Assembly (NCBI RefSeq): GCF_027595985.1
Contig: NC_073302.1
Coordinates: 11,180,390 to 11,244,389 of the forward strand
Reading direction: 5' to 3'
DNA from: Sorex araneus
Taxonomy: Eukaryota > Chordata > Mammalia > Eulipotyphla > Soricidae
DNA length: 64,000 nt
Of the stretch, positions 1-10,240 are shown piece after piece. The position numbers and the translations under genes are program-made. Each line of letters begins with the position of its first letter. The first letter of the stretch is position 1. Under the pieces are notes generated by a model, which saw only the letters and a list, made by a program, of their open reading frames with translations, did not search any database and was not told the origin of the DNA.

Positions 1-252
1 CCAGGACACATTCTAGGAGTCTGGCCAGGAGAGAGGCATGAATCGGTCATCGCTTCTGTCTCCCCAAGAGCGGCCATTCCTTCAGCGTCCGCCAGTGCTG
101 GTGGCTGGCGGCTGGCAAGCAGCTGTCTCATGAAAGGGGCTTTCTGCTTCGCCTTTTATCACTCCGGGGCCCAGAACACGGCCAAGTCCATTCTGAATGG
201 ACGAACGCCCAGTGCAGAAGGGATTACGGACCCCCTTCCGAGTCAGATCTGA

Positions 253-450
253 GGGGCTGCGGCTAGTTCGGGGGTAGGGGCTATTTAAAATGTTTACTTC
301 TGCACATGGCTGACCCAATTTGATCCCTGGCACCACATATGTAGGGTCCCTTGAACCCTGGCCAGGTGTGCCCCGGGGGCAGACCCAGGAGTAAGCCTTC
401 CACACAGCTGGGTGTGGCCCCCAATCAAATCAAACCAAAAAAATAAAAAC
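253..450 (+). mobile_element. Old A-type SINE
   Basis: B-box-like TTTGATCCCTGGC, then the CCAGGAGTAAGCC and GTGTGGCCC body motifs and an A-rich end (AAAAAAATAAAAAC). The head is badly eroded. Confidence 0.7.
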
Positions 451-469
451 TAAGTGAGATCTGAATTTC

Positions 470-640
470 AAAGTCCTCGCCAATATTTGCTGGCTATGTA
501 ACCTTTTTAAAGTACCCTTGGTTAAGTTCAGTATCTTTCCTGAGTCTGTTTCCCCATATCTGAGCATGCAGAGTAGCAATATGTACCCCAAGAGTGATCT
601 GGAAGTTTAAATGCAGTATCATATGTAAAGGGCCCACCAC
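470..640 (+). mobile_element. MIR relic
   Basis: Weak match to the MIR core order (GCTGGCTATGTAACC, then GGTTAAGTTCAGTATC and TGTTTCCCCATATCTGAGCATG), the diagnostic 'cagtttcc-tcatctg' layout of this old tRNA-SINE. Confidence 0.45.
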
Positions 641-770
641 GTTCCTGGTTTACAGTGGATAATGGATGAGTGTCTGAGGTTGGGAAAACAACAAAACAAA
701 AATTTCTTTTTTATCTCAAAAGAGAAATAATCTCTAAATGGAAACATCCACCACTACATCTGAAAATGAC

Positions 771-956
771 TTTTATTTTTTGTTTTTTGTATTTTGGGTC
801 ACCCCCAGAGATGCACAGGGGTTACTCCTCGCTTATGCACTCGGGAATTACTCCTGGTGGTGCTCAGGGGACCATACGGGAAGCTGGGAATCAAAGCACT
901 CGGGTTGGCTGCGTGCAAGGCAAACACCCTACCCACTGTGCTATCGCTCCAGCCCC
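771..956 (-). mobile_element. A-type SINE
   Basis: Antisense copy, full length from the T-rich (A-tail) side to GCTATCGCTCCAGCCCC. Several substitutions in the head, for example ATCAAAGCACTC in place of the usual B box. Confidence 0.88.
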
Positions 957-1060
957 AGAAGTTTTATTTTTTCAAGATGCCGTGGATCCAGCCCGTGATC
1001 TCACACCTACGGGGCATGTGCTTTCACTGTTGAGAAACATCCTGGCCCTGAAATGATTTT

Positions 1061-1207
1061 CTTTTGAGGGGGAAAGGGGGATGGACCACACTCGGCTGTG
1101 GTTAGAACTTACTCCTGGCTCTGTGCTCAAGGAACATATGTGGTGTCAGGGATCAAACCCAGGCCAGCCACGAGCCTGGCAAGTGCCTGACCCTATCTCT
1201 CTGGCCC
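1061..1207 (-). mobile_element. Old A-type SINE with TSD
   Basis: Diverged antisense copy between imperfect 13-bp repeats, CTGAAATGATTTT (1048-1060) and CTGGAATGATTTT (1208-1220), which fix its limits despite its age. Confidence 0.8.
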
Positions 1208-1481
1208 CTGGAATGATTTTTCATGTAGCATGGACTGACAGTGAAGCACGTCATGCTACATCCTACATCCATATGCTCTGGCAACAGAAGATGTTCTTGC
1301 ACGAAAAAAGGATGTCTCTCTGGACACATGTGAATGGTTGTTGGGTCAAAAGAAGTGAGACCCATAAGTGACCAGAACAGTCCTGCTCCTGGCGTGATGG
1401 AATTATCTATGTGTAAAGGTCTGGAAGGACATATGCCTAAATGCTAACGGGGAATCGACTGGGATCTGGGAGGAGTTCCAC

Positions 1482-1665
1482 ATTTATTTATTTATTTTGC
1501 TTTTTGGGTTCACACCCAGCGATGCACAGGGGTTACTCCTGGCTCATGCATGCAGGAATTACTCCTAGTGGTGCTCAGGGGACCATATGGAATGCTGGGG
1601 ATCGAACCCCGGGTCGGCTGTGTGCAAGGCAAATGCCCTACTCGCTGTACTATCGCTCCAGCCCC
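1482..1665 (-). mobile_element. A-type SINE
   Basis: Antisense, near full length, with a TTTA-repeat tail side and an intact head side ending TATCGCTCCAGCCCC. Confidence 0.9.
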
Positions 1666-1914
1666 CTCACTTTTAACTTTTTGTTAAGATTTCCTTTTGC
1701 GGGTTTCCCACACATACATGCATAGGTACATACATGCATGCACACACGTCAGGAAGAAGAGAAGAGCAAACAGATGAAAAGACGTTGAATTCCCTTTGGC
1801 CCGTCTTTCCACGGGACTCAGGAGGCAATTAACGGAATGGCAGTGGTGGTGGTATGTTCTTCCAGCAAGCGTGAGGACATACGCAGTCTCTCCTTGGGCG
1901 GGGGCAGAGGGGAG

Positions 1915-2038
1915 GGGAGTCTGGGGTCACAGCCAACAGTGCTCAGGGCTTACTCCTGGGTCTGTGCTCGGGGGGACCACTTGAGGTGCCAGGGATTGAG
2001 CCTGGGTCAGCCTCACCCACTGGGCTTTCCTGCCCCCA
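1915..2038 (-). mobile_element. Old A-type SINE, shortened
   Basis: Keeps the GCTTACTCCTGGGTCTGTGC body and the GGGATTGAGCCTGGGTC B-box region. The distal head is lost. Confidence 0.65.
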
Positions 2039-2852
2039 CCTTTCTTGAGAGACTGAAGGAGGAGAACCAGCTCCAGCATCACCCCGAACCCAGCACATGC
2101 AAACAGATAGTTTCACTCTCGTCCCTGCCACGCTGCCGCTCTGCCGCTCGGAGTCACAGAGAAACTCTGGGGTGAACGTCGACTGGAACTGAGCAATCAG
2201 CTGAAAGCCATTTGCCGAGCTGTCTGGCCGCCTGGGCTGGAAGGCTTTCCTTGATTCATTTATCATGATATACGGCTTTGGCCAACATACACACAGGAGA
2301 GAAATTGTTGACATGTGGAACCCAAGAACTGAAAATCTTTCATTTTCCCCACGTCTGTTCACCAAATAAGTTTTTGTTTATTTAAAGACTACAGAGGATT
2401 TGGCTGTTAAGAACCAAATGCCTTTGGAGTGGAGTTACAACATAATTTATCATTTCCTCTGTTTATTAAAAAATCCTGTATCTTGGAGAGGCACATTTGC
2501 AGGGAGTGAGGGATTTCAGCCACTCCTGAGAAGCCCCTGCCATGTGGCTTCCCCCAAGAAAGGGTCCTCGACGGCTCTTTCTCTCCCTTCCCTTTCCCCG
2601 GCTGACTTCCAACTACCAGAGGGCGCCCCCGGGCTGCCGGATGGGGTCTGGATGAGCACAGGGAAGCCGGGCAGTCACTGAGTTAGCATCCGTCTGTCAT
2701 CTCTGATGACTTCTGACTCCGAGACCCCCTGGCTGTTGGGCAGCGAGCCCCAGTGGTTCCAGCGGAGGGGACAGAGGACTGTCCCACCTCGAACTCCAGA
2801 TGGAACCAGAAGCATCAAGCAGCCAAGCTCCGGCTGCCCAGGGGGCTTCTGT

Positions 2853-2853
<1 letters not shown>

Positions 2854-2904
<51 letters not shown>

Positions 2905-2956
2905 TACACTGGGTGTATGTGCGCTGTGTACCCAGGCAGGTCACTTCACCTCTTGG

Positions 2957-3019
<63 letters not shown>

Positions 3020-3056
3020 TACACTGGGGGTGTGTGCACTGTGTACCCAGGCCGGA
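2854..3056. repeat. Duplicated CA microsatellite with flank
   Basis: Two CA arrays, 2854-2902 (49 nt) and 2961-3017 (57 nt), each followed by the same ~38-nt flank (TTTACACTGGGTGTATGTGC and TTTACACTGGGGGTGTGTGC, both continuing to CTGTGTACCCAGGC). It is therefore one duplicated unit rather than two independent arrays. Confidence 0.9.
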
Positions 3057-3064
3057 CAGGAGAC

Positions 3065-3185
3065 CCACAATGAATAATGAAACCCTCTTCCACTTACTAA
3101 CTTTGTGCCTTTAGGCAAATCATCAAATAGTGTCAAGTCTGTTTTCCGCTTTCTAAAATGAGCTAACACACATCTTGCAAGTTAT
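3065..3185 (+). mobile_element. MIR relic
   Basis: CCACTTACTAACTTTGTGCC, then TTTAGGCAAATCATC and CTGTTTTCCGCTTTCTAAAA follow the MIR core order. Confidence 0.65.
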
Positions 3186-3864
3186 TGGTCAAGATGACAA
3201 ATACTGCCTCCTGCGCCATCTGCCCGTGTGGGGTTCATGATGGCTCTGTCATGCCCAGATGGCGGGGTGGGGCGGGGCGGGGTGGGGGAATCAATGAATA
3301 AACAATCAAGTGAAAGAGAAAAAAAAAAGTTGGGGGAAAATACTAGCGGATCCCAGTGTCCAAGGATGAGCCACAGGCACCACTGTCCTGGTCCCCAGCA
3401 GGCGGGCCCCTGGGGGAAGGAACCTCATTCCGAAGCAAGCGCGGGAGGACGGAGGCAGGAGGGAAAAGAGAATGAAGATGTGAGGAGGGAAGGGAGGGAA
3501 AGGAGGCCGGCGCTCGCCGAGCAGCGCCTGAACTCAATGCGTAGCTCCTGTGAACGTCGACCACGTTCCAGGCACTGTGGCGACACTTGCGGCTGCTGAA
3601 AACCAACCAATCACCCCAAAGAACAACAATGCGGGTGCAGATAAACAAAACAGAACAAAACAAAACAGTGGGCAGCAGTCTGAGAGCAGCAGCAGTGCCC
3701 CGGCCCCAGGAAGCACAACACAAGCTGAGACAGATGAGCAGGAGTGGTGGGATGCGGGGCGGGGTAGGGGGGACTGACCCGGGCCAGTGTCCCTCCAGCT
3801 GCCCCGACGCACACACGCCCGCAGGGCGCACTGACCAGGCCTGCCCAGGCTCTTCCTTTGGGAC

Positions 3865-4232
3865 TGTGACTCTCTCCAATTTATTGAGATTTTATTGCTG
3901 GGTATAGCGGGCCTCCGGCGAAGGTAGGGAAAGACGCACGTCACCCGAGCAGCTTCCGGACCGGGGTGAGGGCCTGCGGATTCGAAAAGGAGGCGGACGG
4001 CCCTGGTGGCCTGGCAAGGTGACGGTGGGGGCAGACGTCCCAAGTAAAGGCCATCTGAAGTGGAGATTCTCAGGCGACGAGGAACAGTCTGGGTCCCCCT
4101 GAAGCGGCCGCCGATGGGTGTCGGCCTTCCTTCACCTTCCAAGGGCACGGGGTAGAGAGATGCCCACGGGTGCAGGGCAGAGTCACTGCAGCCACGGACA
4201 GCAGGCTCTGGAGCACTGCCTGCCTCCGCGGC
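3865..4232 (-). other. MRRF: MRRF 3' UTR (proposed)
   Basis: From the stop codon to a site ~15 nt past the last poly(A) signal, about 365 nt. It is repeat-free and moderately GC-rich. The 3' boundary is inferred from signal position only, and longer 3' ends are possible. Confidence 0.6.
3880..3896 (-). terminator. MRRF: Tandem poly(A) signals of MRRF
   Basis: On the minus strand two AATAAA hexamers occur 11 nt apart (3891-3896 and 3880-3885), about 340 nt after the stop codon. This is the first such pair downstream of the gene and is placed as expected for cleavage near 3860-3870. Confidence 0.65.
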
Positions 4233-4310
4233 TCACCCGAGGAGCTCCTTGGTCTTCACGGCCAGATGTCGGTCCAGCTCTGCCACGATGTCATCGGCCA
4301 TTTGGCTGAT
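4233..4310 (-). CDS. MRRF: MRRF exon 7: C-terminal helix and stop
   Basis: 78 nt, the last 25 residues (~238-262, starting ISQMADDIVAELDRH) and a TGA stop at 4233-4235. This completes the third helix of domain I, including the basic VKTKELLG C-terminus typical of the family. The acceptor is TATTTCTGCAG. Only 20 nt upstream begins an A-type SINE (4331-4517), so the whole upstream part of the original 3' splice site has been moved away. The exon's frame stays open upstream right through the SINE to about 4577, so intron retention near the acceptor would not immediately meet a stop. Confidence 0.97.
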   Translation of the reverse strand: MSQMADDIVAELDRHLAVKTKELLG

Positions 4311-4330
4311 CTGCAGAAATACAAGATGAG

Positions 4331-4517
4331 GGGAGCTGGAGTGATAGCACAGCGGGGAGGGCGTTTGTCTTGCACGCGACCGACCTGGGTTCGAATCCCA
4401 GCATCCCATATGGTCCCCTGAGCACCGCCAGGGGTGATTCCTGAGTGAAGAGCCAGAGAGTAACCCCTGTGCATCGCCAGGTGTGACCCAAAAAGCAAAA
4501 AAAAAAAAAAAGAAAAA
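4331..4517 (+). mobile_element. A-type SINE inserted at MRRF exon 7 acceptor
   Basis: Nearly full-length copy (A box TAGCACAGCGG, B box GGTTCGAATCCC, body, A-rich tail) bracketed by a perfect 16-bp TSD, AGAAATACAAGATGAG, at 4315-4330 and 4518-4533. The left TSD begins only 4 nt upstream of the acceptor AG of exon 7 in gene orientation, so this TSD copy now supplies the pyrimidine-rich stretch used there. Confidence 0.95.
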
Positions 4518-4654
4518 AGAAATACAAGATGAGAAAGACTGAGAAGCCGGCCTGGAAGGTGACGGGGGCACCACCATTCCAAACCCGCCCCCGCTGGCGT
4601 TATCCTAAGAACTCTCTACACAGGTACCACCACTCGGGACGGGCCACTAGCAAC

Positions 4655-4735
4655 ATCCCCAGCCACAGACGAAGAAACTGAGGCAGCGAGAGCAGTCGTT
4701 TCAGGATACGCAGCAGAAAGTAGCAGTGATAACAT
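4655..4735 (+). mobile_element. MIR relic
   Basis: GACGAAGAAACTGAGGCAGC followed by AGCAGAAAGTAGCAG matches the middle of MIR. Confidence 0.55.
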
Positions 4736-4795
4736 TAATCCCAACCCAGTTTTTTTTTTTTCACAGCTCAAAATTAGTAACTATCATTACAGAAT

Positions 4796-5032
4796 GGGCT
4801 GGAGCGATAGCACAGCGGGTAGGGCATTTGCTCTGCACGCGGCCAACCTGGGTTCTATTCCTCCATCCCTCTCAGAGAGCCTGGCAAGCTACCGAGTATC
4901 CCGCCTGCATGGCAGAGCCTGGCAAGCTCCCTGTGGTGTATTCGATACGCCAAAAACAGTAACAATGAGTCTCACTATGGAGACATTACTGTTGCCCGCT
5001 CGAGCAAATCAATGAACAATGCTACGGTGCTA
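4796..5032 (+). mobile_element. B-type SINE with TSD
   Basis: Same tRNA-like head as A-type, but after the B box it switches to TCCTCCATCCCTCTCAGAGA and an unrelated ~160-bp body. It ends in GCTACGGTGCTAC rather than poly(A). Perfect 11-bp TSD CATTACAGAAT at 4785-4795 and 5033-5043. Confidence 0.9.
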
Positions 5033-5149
5033 CATTACAGAATACAAGAGAAGCTATCCTTATCTGTCCCTTCATGAGCCTCTCGAATTTCCTACACCTG
5101 AGACACTTCGCTATAAAAAGCCTTTATACTGTAAGAATATTAAGACCCC

Positions 5150-5890
5150 AGTAATTAAGCAGAAAAATGTCTTGAAAAAAGATGAAGTACATCTGGTTAA
5201 CAAACAAGGAAAATGCAACAGGCACTGGAGAAATGCAAATTAAAACAAGATACAATTCATTTATCGTAGTTAACAAAAATTTGATGTTGTGGTTTTTAAT
5301 TACAATACTCACTGCCAGGAAGTTACGGTGAAATGGATAAGCTCACATATCATTGATGCAAATGCTCCGACTATTTTTTAACCTCAAACTCTGTCAACTG
5401 GGAAATTACCACCTGACTAGAATCTGAAAAAAATTCCTAAGTTCTACATGCAAATATATCTTTAATCTTTATTTTTAATAATAAAAAAAATCAGACGCTC
5501 TAAAGCGATAGAATGGGAATGTAGCTTTACTATATTGAACCATTAAAAATAGTTCAGGGCACCAGTTTTCTAAAGAGCCCTCCTATGGAGAGGATATACG
5601 TAGGGCTAACATTTCAACGTGTATTTCTGAAATGTTGAGTGTTTCAGTTTGATAACAAGCACGAATTACTTTTATAATCAGAAAAAATGATATGCTTCAA
5701 AGATATTTATAGCATCACAGAAATAAGCTCATGTAATCCCCTGAATTAAAGAAAAATCAGGTTCCAAAACTGTGTATATTCATAGTAGAAACCGTTCTCG
5801 AATATATTTTAAAAATATGCATATTTTTTAAACTGGAAGGCTACATGTCAAAATATTAATAGTGATTATCTTTCAGCGACAGGAAGACAG
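5150..5890 (+). mobile_element. Old L1 fragments (ORF2 end and 3' UTR)
   Basis: First part has the GGAGAAATGCAAATTAAAAC landmark of L1 ORF2. Near 5660 there is ATTACTTTTATAATCAGAAA, typical of ancient mammalian L1 3' ends. From about 5745 a second 3'-UTR piece follows (AAACTGTGTATATTC, AAATATGCATATT, ACTGGAAGG, AGTGATTATCTTTCAG), implying two L1 copies or a rearrangement. Confidence 0.6.
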
Positions 5891-5894
5891 GTGA

Positions 5895-5990
5895 TGCATT
5901 ATTCATGCCCTTATCTGTCACATTTAACATAAGACCCAACACCGAGGACGTGCTCAGGAATAGCTGCTAAACGGAGGAACTGTGAATGTT
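5895..5990 (+). mobile_element. Possible L2/MIR-type 3' relic
   Basis: AAGACCCAACACCGAGGACGTGCTCAGGAATAGCTGC is laid out like the 'cagtgcctggcacatagtagg-tgctcaataaat' end of L2-like elements. Weak. Confidence 0.35.
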
Positions 5991-6085
5991 CGTAGGTGCT
6001 TCTGCTTTTTCCAGGCTTTCTGCAGGAAGTACATACTGCCTCTGAGGCTGAGACACAAAATACAACTTAAAAAGGAGGCTCGAGG

Positions 6086-6269
6086 GGCTGGAGCAATAGC
6101 ACAGCGGGTAGGGCGTTTGCCTTGCACGCGGCCAACCCAGCTTCGATTCCCAGTACCCCATATGGTCCCCTGAGCACCGCCAGGGGAAATTCCTGAGTGC
6201 AAAGCCAGGAGTAACCCCTGTGCATCGCTGGGTGTGACCCAAAAAAAAAGCAAAAAAAAAAAAAAGGGG
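6086..6269 (+). mobile_element. A-type SINE with TSD
   Basis: Full length, with AATAGCACAGCGGGTAGGGC head, long A tail and a 9-bp TSD GGCTCGAGG at 6077-6085 and 6270-6278. Confidence 0.92.
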
Positions 6270-7699
6270 GGCTCGAGGCTGAGGCGCAGCAGGGCCTGGC
6301 GAGGTGATGGTCAGGGCAAACGCTCCGAGTGAAAAGACCCTCGGGCCAGAAGTGGACACTGTCAGGCCCAGTGAGCCTCACTCAGGTCGGAGGGAGCCTG
6401 TGCTGGACGCCGTGCAGGGGACAGATCTCTGTGCTCAGGGGGTCTTTGGCCATGGCCCTGCAGAAGCATCTGGGGTGACGAGTTTGGGGACAGACTGGGA
6501 ACTGGTTCTGAGATGGGAAAGCGAAACTGCAGGGGCAGCCTCTGGACTCAGGACGCCCATGGACACCTCAGCGCTGGGCGAGTTTCTCATGCCTCCAAGC
6601 AGCTGCCCTGCATCGGGGTGGGGGGTGGGGGGCATCCTGTAGGGCCAGAGAGAAGGGCTGCAGGCCTCTGGGAAATGGGGGCTGGGCAGGGAGAGGATGG
6701 TGTGGGGGCGGGGGCGGGGAGGAAGAGGGCAGAGGAGACAAGCTGATAGGGGGTCCTGGCTTCATTCTCAGGGCGCTGACTCTGTGGGAGTCGTCTGCTG
6801 GCTCCGAGTTCGGGTTTCCTCTGCTCTCGAAGGGTGCAGGGAGTGGCGAGGGTTAAAGGAAATCATGAATATGCAAGTCGGTTTTGAGCTGGTTATTTGC
6901 TATGCAAATGCCGCTCGTGTTATTCTGATTTTTACTATCACTTCCTGAGTTCTTTTCAAATTAAGCAATTAATGAAAATATTTACCAACGTTCTAAACAT
7001 TCCGTGCACCCCGAGTGCCCTGGGGGACAGGCTGCCTGCGCTTTCCTGTCTCCCGGTGGGGACTTCATGGGGGCTCCCAAGGACAGGGCACCCCCAGCAG
7101 CTCCCTCCTGCCATTCCCGTGGCAGGTACTGCCACCCGGCCCTCGACACACGCCCCTCCCTGTCTTTCTCCCTCCAACGGAGCAGGAATGCCAACGAGGG
7201 CCATGCCAACGAGGGCCGCAGAGAGCTGCATGGGAGTCCACACGACACACATGCATTGTCGGGGCTCCCCCACCTCAGGGGGCGTCTCCCAGGGCAGGGC
7301 CGCGGCATCCTCCCCATTGCACGGAGGAGCTTGTGAAGGCAGCAGTCAGTCCTGGGGCACGGCCCTCTGGGAGCCCCGGAGGCGGGCTGTGCAAGGGCCC
7401 GCCACCTCGTCAGTCCTGGCCCCACAGCCAGACTCATGGGGCTGAAAGAGCAGGCGGGATGGACACGGGGCCGGCGGCCACAGAGGGCCAGCAGCCCCGT
7501 TCAGAGAAGTGCCCGCTTCCGGGGAGGGAAGCAGCGGCTCACGGGGCCCCCACACCACATTCATCGGCCACCGGCCGAGTGAGAGAGCCAGGACCTGAAC
7601 CCTGGGCCGGCTGGGCCCAGCCACTGTCCAGGACAGCATGCCAGCTCGGACACAGCAGAGGGAGCAGGACGAGAGAGGCAGAGAGACAGAGAGAGAGAG

Positions 7700-7835
7700 A
7701 GAGGGAGGGAGAACGGGAGTGCACGGGGGCTTGCCTTGCACACAGCCGACCCCGAGTGAACTCCTGGCACAGCAGGAGTGAGCCCTGAGCACTGCCGGGT
7801 CTGCCTCCCCACCCCCCACTGCACCCCCCAAAAAG
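7700..7835 (+). mobile_element. Old A-type SINE with GA-rich head side
   Basis: TTGCCTTGCACACAGCCGAC and CAGGAGTGAGCCCTGAGCAC are preserved. The 5' side is replaced by a (GA) run at about 7681-7712 and the 3' side by a CCCC-rich stretch. Confidence 0.6.
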
Positions 7836-8578
7836 GATCAGAGGTAGCAGGGATCAGGTTGGCAGAGACGGAAAAGGGGGCTCGGGGGGGGGGGGCCAGG
7901 AGGCCGAGGACCGCCCTTGGGGCAGGCCAGGAGCAAGTCCTTCTGCCCGCGCTCGGGGGTGGGGGGGCTTAGAACACCCACCGTGCCAGGCGGGCAGGCG
8001 GGCGCGGCTCCCGCCCGCAGCCTCCCTCCGGCCGCCACGAGACTGCCGAGCCCACTGCAGAGAGCCCCGCTGTCAGAAAAAGGCAGCAGCGAAAGGATCT
8101 TGGCCAGATTTACGGGTGGCTTCTGCCAAGCGCTTTCATGTGCAGCAGGCCCATTTATAGCCAGCCACGGCGAAGGTGAAACAGCAGGCTGGCAGATGGC
8201 AGGGCCCCAGACGGCGCTGGGCGCGCGGGCGGGCGGGCGGCCTTCTTCAGCAGAGCCGGCCTGGGCCGGGGGCCTGAGGGTCAGACATGATTACAGGGAC
8301 GGAACCTCACAACCCAACCATGTCACTCCGATACATCAAAGAGGAAACATTCCTGTACGATTTACTTTTTTTTAAATCTGACCGCAAAATAAATCTTTGG
8401 GGGGGGGGGGGAACAAATCTCACAAAGGATACAATTTAAATCATTCGTAATCCCATTACCTGAAATGACCATCACTGCCGTTCTGACGCAGAGAAGCTGG
8501 CAACCTTTTTATGAATGTCAGACATTTCGTTATAAAAATGGAATTTCCACTGTAATTTTGCTGTGTAATTTCCCTCTT

Positions 8579-8836
8579 GGACTAGAGCGATAGCACAGCG
8601 GGTAGGGCGTATGCCTTGCACACAGCTGACCCTAGTTCGATTCCTCCATCCCTCTCGGACAGCCCGGCAAGCTACCGAGAGTATCCCGCCCGCATGGCAG
8701 AGCCTGGCAAGCTTCCCGTGGCATATTCAATATGCAAAAAACAGGAACAATGAAAAAAACGTCTCACAATGGAGATGTTACTGGTGCCCACTCAAGCAAA
8801 TCGATGAACAATGGGACGACAGTGCGACAGTGCTAC
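8579..8836 (+). mobile_element. B-type SINE, full length
   Basis: The best in-window B example. The tRNA head is followed by CCTCCATCCCTCTCGGACAG, CTACCGAGAGTATCCCGCC and GTTACTGGTGCCCACTC, and it ends GACAGTGCGACAGTGCTAC, showing the 8-bp tail repeat. Imperfect TSD around AATTTCCCTCTT (8567-8578) and AATTTGCCTCCTT (from 8838). Confidence 0.9.
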
Positions 8837-8880
8837 TAATTTGCCTCCTTAGAAAAATTTCTTTTTAAAGTACTAAGAAG

Positions 8881-9061
8881 GGGCCAGAGAGACAGTAGAG
8901 TGGCAAAGGGGCTTGCCTTGCATGCAGCCAACCCGGGTTCAATCTCCGGAACTCCATAGATATAGTTCCCTGAGCCTGCCAGGAGTGATCCCTGAGCACA
9001 GAGCCAGGAGTAAGCCCTGAGCACCACCAGGTGTGGCCCAGATGACAAAAAACCAGAAAGG
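8881..9061 (+). mobile_element. Old A-type SINE with TSD
   Basis: Head begins GGGGCCAGAGAGACAGTAG and the body has CCAGGTGTGGCCCAG. TSD AGTACTAAG(A/G)A at 8869-8880 and 9062-9073. Confidence 0.85.
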
Positions 9062-9079
9062 AGTACTAAGGAAACCTTC

Positions 9080-9238
9080 GTTTGTTTTGGAGGGGAAGGG
9101 GTCACATCTAGCAGTGCTCGGGATTCTCCTGTCCACGTTCTCTGGGTCACTCCTGGTGATGTTCAGAGGTCCACGTGGTGCCAGGGACGGGACCCAGGCC
9201 CCCCGCATACAAAGTATGAGCTCTCTGCTCCCAGCCCT
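9080..9238 (-). mobile_element. Old A-type SINE
   Basis: Antisense and strongly diverged. TCACTCCTGGTGATGTTCAG and GGGACGGGACCCAGGC mark body and B box, and it ends CTGCTCCCAGCCC. Confidence 0.65.
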
Positions 9239-9837
9239 GGGCAATACTCTCATAACCACCTACGTAGAGACGACAGTGAATGGGATATTAAAACGACTTC
9301 TCCCAACGTCATAATTCAGACAGTCTAGTTTTCCACCATCATCTATCATACCTCAAGGGACACTCCTGAAGATAAGATTTTGGGCGATTTATTCCAGATA
9401 AATCAGCCTCTAAATTGGAAATGAGTTCATCCTGGCATACACTATTGTGTTGTTCTCCAGAGAGTCTGGATGAAACTAGCCAAAAAAAATAACAACCCGG
9501 CACAGGGGATGCAGCTCCAAGGCAAGCAGGTTCCTGGCCACGCGCGAGGTTCAGTCTGCGCCTGAAGCTACCGGGCCATCCCGAGCACTGGGGGAGGGGC
9601 CCGGTTCTGGTCAGCCCAGCGCTAGCAACCAGAGAAGGAAGGAAAAAATAAACAATCTTTTGTCTGGGGTGTGGAAGTAACACTTTCCAACGGCACATCA
9701 AAAACTGCAGGTTCAAATGTTAGGGATCAGAAAAAAACGAAAATAAATTTTAATAGACATATTAAAAAAAACACTCTGTGATTTAGGCAGTAGGAAGCAA
9801 GAACTTAAAATATGCCTTCCTTTTTGTGCTGCAACTC

Positions 9838-10240
9838 TGCGGTTGTACAGAGACTGTATCTTGGAAAAATTGTATCAACAAAGATTTATGTCCACAAATA
9901 TGCACTCCAGCCTTATTTATAATAACAAAAGTGTAGGCCAGAGCAAGGAGAGGGCTCTTAAAAGTGAATTATGGTATAACCACAATTATGGATTCATTTG
10001 CATCCATTAGAAATGGCTGTTTATAAAGAGATTTTTTTAAGAAACAAGAAAATACCAATGGGTTTAATGCCAAACAGAAAATTAAAAGCTGGCTATAAAA
10101 TTGCCCGTATACTGTATGTTCTCAATCATATTAAAAACTAGTTAAAAAACAAAACTCCCTAGTTTTTAAAGGGAGGGGAAGAATCATTCCAAAATATTAA
10201 AAACAGTTGTTTCTACGATGTAGAATTAAGGGGTAAATTA
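9838..10240 (+). mobile_element. Old L1 3' fragment
   Basis: Runs in L1 ORF2/3'-UTR order: CTTATTTATAATAACAAAAG, AATTATGGTATAACCACAAT, TAGAAATGGCTGTTTATAA, TATACTGTATGTTCTCAAT. An ancient mammalian L1 with many indels. Confidence 0.6.

Larger units (their letters stand above)
1..3864. other. Intergenic region downstream of MRRF
   Basis: Contains five SINEs, a MIR relic and a duplicated CA microsatellite, each listed separately. Bases 1-250, 2040-2850 and 3190-3864 show no recognisable gene. There is a short run of GGGG tracts at about 3263-3290. The next gene expected from human synteny, PTGS1, is not visible, so it must lie outside the window. Confidence 0.8.

Noticed and set aside
1..3864. 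Exons of PTGS1 or another downstream gene
   Set aside because: No frame here shows cyclooxygenase or other recognisable peptides. The region is repeats and unique non-coding DNA.
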